Source of the DNA: Gemmatimonadaceae bacterium | GTDB taxonomy: Bacteria; Latescibacterota; UBA2968; UBA8231 | NCBI GenBank assembly: GCA_002726335.1 | Contig: PBSR01000118.1 | Span: forward strand, 1 to 52,103 | Reading direction: 5' to 3' | Length of the DNA: 52,103 nucleotides | Shown: in pieces, positions 45,348 through 52,103 of the stretch | Numbering within the stretch: position 1 is the first letter of the stretch | Layout of the letters: each line of letters opens with the position of its first letter | Position numbers and translations under genes: made by a program | The notes under the pieces: generated by a model | Told to the model about the DNA's origin: nothing | The model's database searches: none | Seen by the model: only the letters and a program-made list of their open reading frames with translations

Positions 45348-47630
45348 TCAATAGGCCACACCAAGCGTCCGCTGCAGGCGTTCGTCACCAGCATCACCCT
45401 CGATCTCGACGCTGAGAATGTAGAGCCCGGGAGTCGCTCGACTGCTTCCGGTGCTGCCGTCCCAGACAAGATCTACCTTGCCGGCCATCGCCTCGCTGTC
45501 GAGCAGCTCCGCGATGGTCGCGCCGCCGAGATCGAAGAGCCGAACCCGCAGCCGTCGGGGCTCGAGGAGGCGCATCAGGTCGAAGCGAATATCCAGCCTG
45601 TCGTTCACGCCGTCCCCATTCGGCGTGATGACCGGGCTCGATAGCTCAAGGTTCTGCAGCATCGGTCCCCGCGTCGGCAGTGACACGGAAACCGTCTCAT
45701 TCTCGACGTCGGCCGAGGCGTCGCCCTCATCCACGCGCTGACGAACATCGGTGCCCAGGGCGCTGTTGAAGAGCACCGTCTCATAGCGCGTCCGGTTGAC
45801 GAAGACCGTGCTCTCGAAATCGATCTCCACCCGCGCATCCCGGCGCAGTCGATCATCCAACCGCAGCCGGAAGCCGTCCTGCTGGGGCGTCGCCGCGGCG
45901 GCCGCAGCCTCGCCATCGATTCGGATCCCGCGATAGTGCATGTCCGCCGAGGACGTGATCTCGATCTCGTCGAAGCCCCGGTCAGAGTCTTCCGTCACGA
46001 TCCTGAGTACGTAGGTGAACACGATGGGGGTGCCCGGCGTCGCTTCCGCCGGTGAGATCTCCGCTCGGGTCGCGGCCACCAGCGGTGGATGAAAGCGCAG
46101 CGACAATTCGTCGAGCTGCGCTGCTCGCTGCGGATTGTCCGATAGAAAGCGGGCCTCCATCTGCACGTATCGCCGAGGCCCCGGAGACAGGAAGGCCTGA
46201 CCTGGTTTCTGGTACGAACGGCTCCAGGCGCTCCAGTCAGAGCCGGCAGACCGCGTGGTGTCGACAGGACCCCGGAAAGACGGGATCAGCCGTTCCCACT
46301 TCCGCCGAGTCAGCTGTTTGCCATTCTTGTCGAAGTAGGTCCGTTCCTCCTGCAGCTGATTTCCGGTGCGGCTGCGAATATGGATGGCCGTTCCCCCAGG
46401 GAGCGACGCCTTCCAGTCTACGGCGGTCACGTTCTGTGCCACTCCGAGATCGAACAGCGGGGACCGCGAGACGACCTCTGCGGCGTAGCCCTCGCCGAAG
46501 ACCTGCATCTCGGCGGTCACCCCGGAAAGGGCGGCAGAGGTCATGCCGAACAGCAGACGAAGGTAGCGCAGTTTCCTCGGTTTGAAGGTCTCCTCAAAGT
46601 GCACGATGTCCCGGTGGTTGCGCGGACTCTCCGGCAGGTCACCAAGAGGCGTCCAGCGCAGCGTTCCATTCGGCGCCAGCGAGCCGTCAGAACCGGACAG
46701 CTGGTACCACAGGTAGTTGATCGAGCCGAAACGAGTGCGGGCCCGCTCTCCCGTCGTGGGCAGGCCGCTGAAGTCTCCGAGAAGGCGCGTGCGGTCGACC
46801 CAGAACAGCGCCCCCAGGTCGAGTGTAAAACGGGCGACGGGTACCGCGCCACGACCTTCCTTGCGCCCCCAGTACGTGGTGATATCGCCGTCGATGATCA
46901 GGCTGGAGAGGAACTCGGACTCCTCCCGCTCACGGTCTCCGGCGCCCAGCAGGCTGCGGACCTCGATACTGCCGCCACGCCCCAGTGCACCCAACGAAAG
47001 GTTGTCTCCGGGTGTGGCGACGCGCAGATCGGCCAGTCCGGCGCCCGGTCTCAGCCGGTCCGCCTGAATCCGGACATACCGGATCGGCACCAGGTTCAGA
47101 TCGATGTGAACGGTGTAGCTCTCGCTGTAACTGAAACGCTCGCGCCGGTTGTAGCGCAGAGTACCGTCGATGGCAACCCCGGCATTAGAAAAGAACGGCT
47201 CGCCGTCTGAGAAGAGAACGCGGAAAAACTCCAGCGGCACCGCTGTGCGATCGAAGTCGAGTTCGACGTAGTGGGCCGATACAACCCGCCCGAGGTCGAC
47301 CTCTATCCACCAGTCGTCCAGTTGGGTGGATTGATCCGGTCTCCAGGCGGAGATCGGATCCTCATCGATCAGCGCCGATGCCTGAGGCAGTGAGGCGCCG
47401 GCACCGCGTACACCGCCACCGAACTGGCCGGCATTGTCCACAGCGTCCATCCGGCTGCGAACGAAGGCCGGGCCGATGGCACCCTCAGCAATCAGCATGG
47501 CGTCTCCGGGTACCGACCAGCGTCGCCAGTCGGTGTCATCATCGACAACCAGTTCATCAGCGCCCGTGGGCGGGCCATAGAGGGTGCACACAATCATGTA
47601 CAACACAACGGGGGCGTTTCGCGTGGGCAT
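45348..47630 (-). CDS. Secreted protein with discoidin-like repeats and C-terminal FlgD-like Ig domain
   Basis: 760 residues. A weak signal peptide (VVLYMIVCTLYGPPTGA) precedes two F5/8-type C (discoidin-like) domains at ~75-205 and ~225-385 (WIEVDLGRVVSAHYVELDF; RFTLDLGALFWVDRTRLLG). Beta-rich regions follow, and residues ~665-755 form a FlgD/gliding-associated Ig domain (ITPNGDGVNDRLDIRFDL, VWDGSTGSSRATPGLYILSVE). Such C-termini occur on secreted proteins of FCB bacteria. It may bind glycans at the surface. No neighbour supports a more exact role. Confidence 0.82.
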   Translation of the reverse strand: MPTRNAPVVLYMIVCTLYGPPTGADELVVDDDTDWRRWSVPGDAMLIAEGAIGPAFVRSRMDAVDNAGQFGGGVRGAGASLPQASALIDEDPISAWRPDQSTQLDDWWIEVDLGRVVSAHYVELDFDRTAVPLEFFRVLFSDGEPFFSNAGVAIDGTLRYNRRERFSYSESYTVHIDLNLVPIRYVRIQADRLRPGAGLADLRVATPGDNLSLGALGRGGSIEVRSLLGAGDREREESEFLSSLIIDGDITTYWGRKEGRGAVPVARFTLDLGALFWVDRTRLLGDFSGLPTTGERARTRFGSINYLWYQLSGSDGSLAPNGTLRWTPLGDLPESPRNHRDIVHFEETFKPRKLRYLRLLFGMTSAALSGVTAEMQVFGEGYAAEVVSRSPLFDLGVAQNVTAVDWKASLPGGTAIHIRSRTGNQLQEERTYFDKNGKQLTRRKWERLIPSFRGPVDTTRSAGSDWSAWSRSYQKPGQAFLSPGPRRYVQMEARFLSDNPQRAAQLDELSLRFHPPLVAATRAEISPAEATPGTPIVFTYVLRIVTEDSDRGFDEIEITSSADMHYRGIRIDGEAAAAAATPQQDGFRLRLDDRLRRDARVEIDFESTVFVNRTRYETVLFNSALGTDVRQRVDEGDASADVENETVSVSLPTRGPMLQNLELSSPVITPNGDGVNDRLDIRFDLMRLLEPRRLRVRLFDLGGATIAELLDSEAMAGKVDLVWDGSTGSSRATPGLYILSVEIEGDAGDERLQRTLGVAY

Positions 47631-47774
47631 TGAGCAGCCGTCGGCGTATGTCAGCGGTACCGGACTTCGGGGCGAGATCGAAGTCTATTCTTTCGGCCCG
47701 GGGGCTGCCAATCGGTCGGCACAGAACGAGAAAGCGCAACTTCGTTAGAAAACACGGAGTTGCGTATCAGGACA

Positions 47775-47797
47775 TGGTGGAGCTGAGGGGAATCGAA
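47775..47797 (-). other. tRNA-Ala/tmRNA 3'-end fragment, probable attL
   Basis: On the minus strand these 23 bases give the T-loop and acceptor end of a tRNA-Ala-type molecule: TTCGATTCCCCT, then CAGCTCCACCA at the CCA end. The rest of the gene is absent: the sequence before TTCGATT (GGCTATGAT) cannot pair as a T stem, and no 5' acceptor strand follows. Tyrosine integrases often use exactly this part of a tRNA or ssrA gene and leave such a fragment at the far end of the element. The CCA faces left, so the element should lie to the right. Confidence 0.72.
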
Positions 47798-47852
47798 ATC
47801 ATAGCCTAAGTGCGTATGCCAACTGTATGTTAACGCGAATACACAACAAACA

Positions 47853-47875
47853 TACCCCGTAAAACTACCCCGTAA
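47853..47875 (+). repeat. Two direct TACCCCGTAA repeats near the att fragment
   Basis: TACCCCGTAA occurs at 47853-47862 and 47866-47875, start-to-start 13 bp, about 56 bp from the att-like fragment. Paired short repeats at this distance are typical of integrase arm-binding sites. Function is inference. Confidence 0.6.
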
Positions 47876-47962
47876 GCGGTGGCGGCGGTGCCAGGGTGCC
47901 CGCCCCCACGAGGGGGTGCCGGTCTTTTCTGTGCGGCGGGATCTGGGGCCCCATCTGTGGCC

Positions 47963-48122
47963 TGGTTGGGGCTGATTCCCGACCTCCGCCCTGTGGTCGC
48001 CCGTTACGTTCCATCTAGTAGCCGCCTAACGAACCGAAAACGGCGGAGACGTGGTGGGTCCCTCTACTCCACGGCCAAATCTCCCACACCAGCGATTCTG
48101 CAGGTCCTCGCTGTAATCAGCC
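47963..48122 (+). repeat. Diverged direct repeat, copy A (about 160 bp)
   Basis: Aligned by eye with 49573-49732 over its whole length, both starting GGTTGGGGCTG. Shared blocks include TTCCCGACCT, TACGTTCCAT, CCGAAAAC, TGGGTCCC and CCCACACCAGCGATT. I estimate about 70-75% identity. Copies flank the glycosyltransferase gene. No protein or known element recognised in it. Confidence 0.75.
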
Positions 48123-48199
48123 CCCCCCGGGCAAGCTTCCGTGGCCCACCGGCGCCGTTGTGGTCGTGGCAACCCCGTCGTCAGCCTATACTGAAGAGC

Positions 48200-49510
48200 A
48201 TGTTCGGAATCTATCCGGTCAATCCTGATGAATCCCTCTGCGCATCGATCGCCTGGAGTCTGTGGAGCGAAGGACGGCTGGCGACGACGCTGCTGCAGGG
48301 GGCCTTGCCGGGCATCGAGCACAGCGTCTATTGGACGCCACCACTCTACTACCTCGTGCTCGCCGGTTGGATGGGACTTTTCGGCCCCGGGCTGCTCGCC
48401 GTGCGCTCGCTGTCGCTGATCCTGGGGCTGGTTCTCATCGTCGTACTCTGGCAGAGACACCGCAGCGTCGGCGTCACCGCGTGGACGTCGTGCGCCCTGG
48501 TTCTGTTCGACCCATCGCTGCAGGGCGCCGCATCCATGGCGCGCATGGACATGCTGGCAATCACGCTTACTGCGGGCTCGCTGACGTGGCTTGAGGTGGG
48601 TCGTGACGAGCGTCGCTACCTGGGTGTGGGCGCCCTGGCGGCAGCGGCGATCCTGACGCATCCGTTGGGCGCCGCAGCCATGGCAGCTGCCGGCCTTACG
48701 AGTCTGCTGCGAGGACGTCGCCTCGTGCTCCTGTTTCTCGCCGGCAGTGTGCCCCTGCTGTTGGCCTGGGGGGTGTACATTGCCCTCGATGTGGACACAT
48801 TCGTGGCGCAAATGCAACTGCAGTTGGCGGTAAAATCGGGCAGGGCGCAGTCACCCCTTGGCAACCTGCAACGTCTGGCCGAACTCTCCGGGCCCCTCGC
48901 ACCGGTGCTGGCAGTGGCCTTTGTTGGTGGTCTGGCGGGGCTGATCGCAGGTTGGCGAGAGTTGCTCCCCTGGCTGATCGGCGCCGTCTGCCTGGCGCCG
49001 TTGGCGCTGTTTTCCGGGGAACTGGTCTACCCGGCGTACATGGCGCCGTTCACCGCCGTCGGGCTGGGCTACTGGCTGCAGCTGAGTCGCTGGGCGCGTC
49101 GTGCCGTGCTGGTGGCCGTACTGGCGCTTTCTATGGCCCTCATCATGGATCGGCCTCCTCTGGCAGGCATCGACCCGACGTACGAGCTCTACTGCAGCTA
49201 CCTCTCCGATCATATCGGGCCCGGCAACACCGTCCTGTTCGCCATTTTGCCCGATCCCTGGTTCGGCTTCCAACACCGCACCGATCTGCAGTTACGGGTC
49301 GCGCCGCCTGTCGTCATCGACATGCCACAACTGGACGCCTACGTGGGCGCCGCCGATCTGGTTCTGTTCGGTGGCTACAATCCGCCTGGATTCATCTCGA
49401 TCATCAAACGCTGGGACGAGGTGGCACATCCAGGGGAGCATCTGTGGATCCTGGAAGGGGGAGAACTGCACGACTTCGCCAATGTCCGGGACAGAGTGCG
49501 GTTTCGCTGA
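48200..49510 (+). CDS. GT-C-type membrane glycosyltransferase (family 39-like)
   Basis: 436 residues with about eight to ten hydrophobic segments. The catalytic acidic motif of GT-C enzymes appears as VNPDESL near residue 10, followed by YWTPPLYYLVLAGWMGLFG, typical of dolichyl- or polyprenyl-phosphate-sugar-dependent transferases. The TM helix normally before this loop is missing in this frame, where the upstream DNA is repeat copy A, so the gene may be 5' truncated. ATG at 48200 has GAAGAG upstream. It lies to the right of the att fragment, inside the proposed element. Confidence 0.75.
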   Translation: MFGIYPVNPDESLCASIAWSLWSEGRLATTLLQGALPGIEHSVYWTPPLYYLVLAGWMGLFGPGLLAVRSLSLILGLVLIVVLWQRHRSVGVTAWTSCALVLFDPSLQGAASMARMDMLAITLTAGSLTWLEVGRDERRYLGVGALAAAAILTHPLGAAAMAAAGLTSLLRGRRLVLLFLAGSVPLLLAWGVYIALDVDTFVAQMQLQLAVKSGRAQSPLGNLQRLAELSGPLAPVLAVAFVGGLAGLIAGWRELLPWLIGAVCLAPLALFSGELVYPAYMAPFTAVGLGYWLQLSRWARRAVLVAVLALSMALIMDRPPLAGIDPTYELYCSYLSDHIGPGNTVLFAILPDPWFGFQHRTDLQLRVAPPVVIDMPQLDAYVGAADLVLFGGYNPPGFISIIKRWDEVAHPGEHLWILEGGELHDFANVRDRVRFR

Positions 49511-49923
49511 GTGCGCGCACACCTGAGAAAGAGCCCCTCTACCGGGTACTGGCCGAGTACTTGGAGACCTTTGGTTGGGGCTGGTTCCCGACCTCGCCCC
49601 TACTGTTGGCCGCTACGTTCCATATAGAGGTAGCCTAATCGATCCCGAAAACAGCGATGCCGAGATGGGTCCCCCTACTCCGCACCCAAATTGCCCACAC
49701 CAGCGATTTCCGGTTCCTCGGCTGCAATCGCCCGTCGGACTAGCGGTTCAGCAAGACCGATTCAAGCCATTGCGCGGAGACTCACCAGCGTCGAGGGGTA
49801 GATTCCGGAGTCAAGAGTTGCTCACCCTGGGACGTGATGACCAGCCTCCAGGTTCCAGATCGCGTAGAAGACCAACCCCATTGCATGGGGCGAGATCGGC
49901 CTATACTGCTGTCGACTGCCACA
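49511..49923. other. 413-bp stretch with repeat copy B and no clear gene
   Basis: Apart from the second ~160-bp repeat it contains only short, unsupported open frames. After the repeat, CCTATACTG at 49900-49908 matches the CCTATACTG just before the glycosyltransferase, so a promoter-like element may accompany each repeat copy. Confidence 0.5.
49573..49732 (+). repeat. Diverged direct repeat, copy B (about 160 bp)
   Basis: Second copy of the repeat at 47963-48122, same orientation, 1.6 kb apart and separated by the glycosyltransferase gene. Differences are mostly substitutions with few small gaps, so the copies are old rather than recent. Confidence 0.75.
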
Positions 49924-50070
49924 TTGGTCGGTTGGCGAACGCCGCGGGATTGGTTCGGCCTATGGAGAATACTGGACTGGATTCCTGCTTCGGTCGCAAT
50001 GGTAGTTGCGGGGATCGCCATCCTCTTTGCCGACGAGAAAAGAGAGGACGAGGATGAACCGATGGCGTGA
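49924..50070 (+). CDS. Possible small single-span membrane protein
   Basis: 48 residues from a TTG, or 78 from a GTG at 49834. A Trp-rich start (WRTPRDWFGLWRILDWIP) leads into a membrane segment (ASVAMVVAGIAILFA) and an acidic tail (DEKREDEDEP). The TATACT at 49902 would favour the shorter form. No family recognised. It stands 30 bp before another small membrane protein. Confidence 0.35.
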   Translation: MVGWRTPRDWFGLWRILDWIPASVAMVVAGIAILFADEKREDEDEPMA

Positions 50071-50100
50071 TCGGTCGTCCCGAGTCGCCACGCCATCGGT

Positions 50101-50364
50101 ATGAACTTTGAAAGAGGGCTCCATCGGCTAGCGAAGGTTGCTGGCCTCCTTCTGGCCGGATGGGTCTTTCTGGTATGCGAAGCATTTGGAATCACGGCGG
50201 TCTTTACCTATGAACGGACGAGTGAGTTGTACCTTGGCGTCGCACTTATCGTCATTGGCGTGGTGGGCGCGGTTGCCGCCTATTATCTGATAGGGTGGCT
50301 ATCCACCGTCCTTCTCTGGATCATCCATGGATTCACCGAAGAGGATGTGAAGGCAGAGGATTGA
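50101..50364 (+). CDS. Small two-span membrane protein
   Basis: 87 residues. Two hydrophobic segments, VAGLLLAGWVFLVCEAFGI and LYLGVALIVIGVVGAVAAYYLIGW, followed by STVLLWIIHGF and an acidic end. A basic start (MNFERGLHRLAK) fits an inside N-terminus. No ribosome-binding site is clear. Function unknown; such small membrane proteins are common in mobile DNA. Confidence 0.5.
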   Translation: MNFERGLHRLAKVAGLLLAGWVFLVCEAFGITAVFTYERTSELYLGVALIVIGVVGAVAAYYLIGWLSTVLLWIIHGFTEEDVKAED

Positions 50365-50570
50365 TACGTGGCTACAGTCGTGCTCGCGGCCCTTACGCCG
50401 AAGGAAAACGCCTCTACGTGGATCTGGTGCGTTCTAGGCCGGTGCCTCAGTTCTGTGATGTGGGACCCCTATTCGGGGGACCCTTCCGCGGATGATATCC
50501 ATAGCTGGAATCATGGGACCTCTGCTGGGGGGAGGGGTCTGCGGAGCAGCAGCCTCCCTCACACAGAGGA

Positions 50571-51098
50571 CTATCCCTGGACGATGCGTTTTAGCTCTTC
50601 ATCCGACAGCGATGTCACCTCTGACTTGATCTCTTCTTCGATGGGCTTCACCCACCGCTCAGGTCGGCGTCTGTTGAGTACCCAGCGTCTGTCTGTGGGA
50701 TTGGACTCAGCGGCTTGCCACTGATGTTCCTCCAGGTCGTCGAGGACTTGATCCACAACATCCTCCCAGCGCCTACGAAACCCGTCGTCATGTTTCCGCT
50801 GGAGATAAACACCCGCAGTACCTGCCAGGCCGGTAGCCCGACAAGCTGCGGTAACGTTGAGGCCGTTCCTGCTCAGGAAGCGGAGGAACTCATCCTGGCG
50901 GTCCGGTGTGACGTAGTTCTTCCTGAACCTCGGCCTGAACACTTCACCGCTGTACATATCTATGAAGCTAGCACGAACGTGGAACCCGCGCCTGTCTAGA
51001 CGCGGCGGGGGGGTCCTCGGGAGCCACACGTCGCCATAATCGACGGGCAAGTCCTCTTTCGAGACACCAAGCTGCCCGAAGGGGCCCAAGGCGTCCAT
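50571..51098 (-). CDS. Phage terminase small subunit-like HTH protein
   Basis: 175 residues from the ATG at 51098, directly after the RepA-like stop; the frame is open to 51161. Residues ~85-175 read FLRFLSRNGLNVTAACRATGLAG, then a helical stretch (FRRRWEDVVDQVLDDLEEHQWQ) and LNRRRPERW. This is the usual order of phage terminase small subunits and transposon HTH proteins: a DNA-reading helix-turn-helix, W-x-x-A-type helix, and the RP-x-x-W end. No large subunit is in the window. It supports a mobile origin. Confidence 0.65.
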   Translation of the reverse strand: MDALGPFGQLGVSKEDLPVDYGDVWLPRTPPPRLDRRGFHVRASFIDMYSGEVFRPRFRKNYVTPDRQDEFLRFLSRNGLNVTAACRATGLAGTAGVYLQRKHDDGFRRRWEDVVDQVLDDLEEHQWQAAESNPTDRRWVLNRRRPERWVKPIEEEIKSEVTSLSDEELKRIVQG

Positions 51099-51100
51099 AT

Positions 51101-52103
51101 CTATATGTGGCCATCTTGGGCGTCTTGGGGGCCATCTTCCGGCCTCAACTCCCATGTCCACCCCTTATCGAACGCTGACTTTCGGATCTTGCAGACCCGC
51201 TCTTTTGCTCGTCGTAAGGTGCGCGGGGTGATTCCTGCCGACTCCGCTTCGGCCATAACGTCCTTGGCTGGCATTTGGCCATTGGCCAACGCCTCCCGGA
51301 GGAACTGTTCGGCCTCGTCCCTGGCGCTCAGATCAGAGGCGTCGCCTCCGCCCAGCACCTGCGAGGTCGTCAGTGTCGTCTCGCCAGTCCAGGTGAACCG
51401 CCCTTCCTTGATGGAGTAACCGAGAGGCGGGGCCTTGGGACCTAGGTTGGCCTTCTCGTGGAACAGGGCGCACCTATCAGGGTCGTCCGTATCGCTCCCA
51501 GCCAGCAGGGCAGATCGGGCAGCGTTGACGAAGTCTCCGGAGCCAAGGGCTCGGTGAACAGCCTTTGCCGTCTGCCCCTTGGTGACGTGCGTTGAGAGCA
51601 GGATGGCCGCTCCAGTGCGCTCCGCGACCTCGGATAGGGGTGCCAGGACGGCCCGCGTCTCATTTGCTCGGTAGAAGTCCACGCCCCGACCAAGGAACGC
51701 CACAACCGGGTCGATGATAGCTAGTTCCGCCTTCTTCTCGACGATCATGCTCTCGATGAACTGGATTCCATCTTCGTCGAGCCCAAATGGTTCGCCACAG
51801 GCGTAGATGTGTCGGGTGTCAGCGTCTATATCATCAAGGCGGCGGCGAAGCTCACCAAGTTGGTCCTCTCCTGTGAAGAAGATGGAGGCTGAAGCCCGTC
51901 CGGTGCCCTCGGCTCCGGGTAGCCCTGCCCCCGTTGAGAGAGCCGCAGTCATGGCCAGGCAGATGTGAGTCTTGCCGACGCCGCCGTCGCCAAACAGGAG
52001 GGTGAGGTAACCAGCCGGTATTCGAGGATACCACAGCCATGTCGGCTTCTCCGCCTTCACCTGGGAGAGTTGGACTACGACCTTGGTTCCTTTCGGCGGC
52101 CTA
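51101..52103 (-). CDS. RepA-like RecA-fold ATPase (5' end cut by window edge)
   Basis: The frame runs off the right edge; a GTG at 52060 gives 319 residues but the coding sequence continues upstream (KGTKVVVQLSQ). WLWYPRIPAGYLTLLFGDGGVGKT has Walker A; ELAIIDPVVAFLG is Walker B; LLSTHVTKG resembles motif H3 of hexameric RepA/DnaB-type helicases. The C-terminus (PAKDVMAEAESAGITPRTLRRAKERV) is a winged-helix-like module found in phage and plasmid primase-helicases. It is probably the replication protein of the element, possibly preceded by a primase domain outside the window. Confidence 0.75.
   Translation of the reverse strand, partial: RPPKGTKVVVQLSQVKAEKPTWLWYPRIPAGYLTLLFGDGGVGKTHICLAMTAALSTGAGLPGAEGTGRASASIFFTGEDQLGELRRRLDDIDADTRHIYACGEPFGLDEDGIQFIESMIVEKKAELAIIDPVVAFLGRGVDFYRANETRAVLAPLSEVAERTGAAILLSTHVTKGQTAKAVHRALGSGDFVNAARSALLAGSDTDDPDRCALFHEKANLGPKAPPLGYSIKEGRFTWTGETTLTTSQVLGGGDASDLSARDEAEQFLREALANGQMPAKDVMAEAESAGITPRTLRRAKERVCKIRKSAFDKGWTWELRPEDGPQDAQDGHI

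Larger units (their letters stand above)
47631..48199. other. 569-bp non-coding stretch: att-like fragment, direct repeats, repeat copy A
   Basis: No convincing gene is present. It contains the promoter region of the FlgD-like gene (minus strand), an imperfect inverted repeat (CGCAACT...AGTTGCG, 47734-47758), the tRNA/tmRNA 3'-end fragment, two TACCCCGTAA repeats, a GC hairpin CCCCC-ACGA-GGGGG (47903-47916) followed by TCTTTTCT, and the first ~160-bp repeat. A TATACT at 48187-48192 could be a -10 box for the glycosyltransferase. Confidence 0.6.

Noticed and set aside
47378..47809. Open frame ending in MVELRGIEIIA.
   Set aside because: The end is the familiar false peptide produced by reading the complement of a tRNA 3' end; the rest is antisense to the FlgD-like gene.
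47775..47850. A complete tRNA gene on the minus strand.
   Set aside because: Only the T-loop and acceptor 3' strand are present; there is no T-stem partner, anticodon arm or 5' acceptor strand.

Overview
The window looks like chromosome from a GC-rich, didermal (Gram-negative type), uncultured bacterium. SurA and a second parvulin lipoprotein, an OmpA-type protein, bactofilin, HrcA/CIRCE-type control of groEL and a FlgD-like C-terminal Ig domain fit a FCB-like lineage. The abundance of phytanoyl-CoA dioxygenase (PhyH), URO-D-family, enolase-superfamily and Gfo/Idh enzymes is reminiscent of Latescibacterota-like marine genomes. That placement is inference from gene content only.

Layout. 1-4.2 kb: a gamma-glutamyltranspeptidase cut by the left edge, exonuclease III, and an RNase II-fold protein whose catalytic residues look lost. 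4.2-7.9 kb: a CPBP-like membrane protein and a class III aminotransferase/aminomutase, divergent from a cysteine hydrolase and an enolase-superfamily enzyme. 7.9-10.9 kb: a hemerythrin-GNAT-GNAT fusion, a NUDIX hydrolase, a truncated GNAT and a frameshifted flavin-type oxidase-like gene. 10.9-14 kb: a 7TM/SpoIIE phosphatase and a nucleoside deoxyribosyltransferase-like gene with an in-frame amber codon. 14.0-24.8 kb: a tightly coupled, same-strand run of URO-D-like protein, MttB-like methyltransferase, substrate-binding-protein/permease fusion, a second permease with a large insert, three PhyH dioxygenases and an esterase. It looks like an uptake and catabolic unit. 24.8-26.8 kb: a divergent Gfo/Idh oxidoreductase and a sugar isomerase/epimerase. 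26.8-28.3 kb: a mini flagellar-rod-like protein, a degenerate LytM protein and bactofilin, closed by a bidirectional terminator against groEL (CIRCE upstream). 30.3-33.1 kb: an unrecognised protein, an SDR and MoaC.

33.1-42.4 kb is one long minus-strand gene train: mfd, parvulin lipoprotein, surA, S4 protein, methyltransferase, DHH phosphoesterase, carbamoyltransferase, OmpA-like. Most junctions overlap or are separated by a few bases. 42.5-47.6 kb holds a small membrane protein, a YfbR-like HD phosphohydrolase behind a good sigma70 promoter, a fourth PhyH, a broken kinase gene and a large discoidin/FlgD-like surface protein.

At 47,775 there is a fragment matching the 3' end of a tRNA-Ala or tmRNA gene, followed by paired 10-bp direct repeats. 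To its right lie a GT-C glycosyltransferase flanked by two diverged ~160-bp direct repeats, small membrane proteins, a phage terminase-small-subunit-like protein and a RepA-like ATPase cut by the right edge. I read this as the left end of an integrated element continuing past the window.
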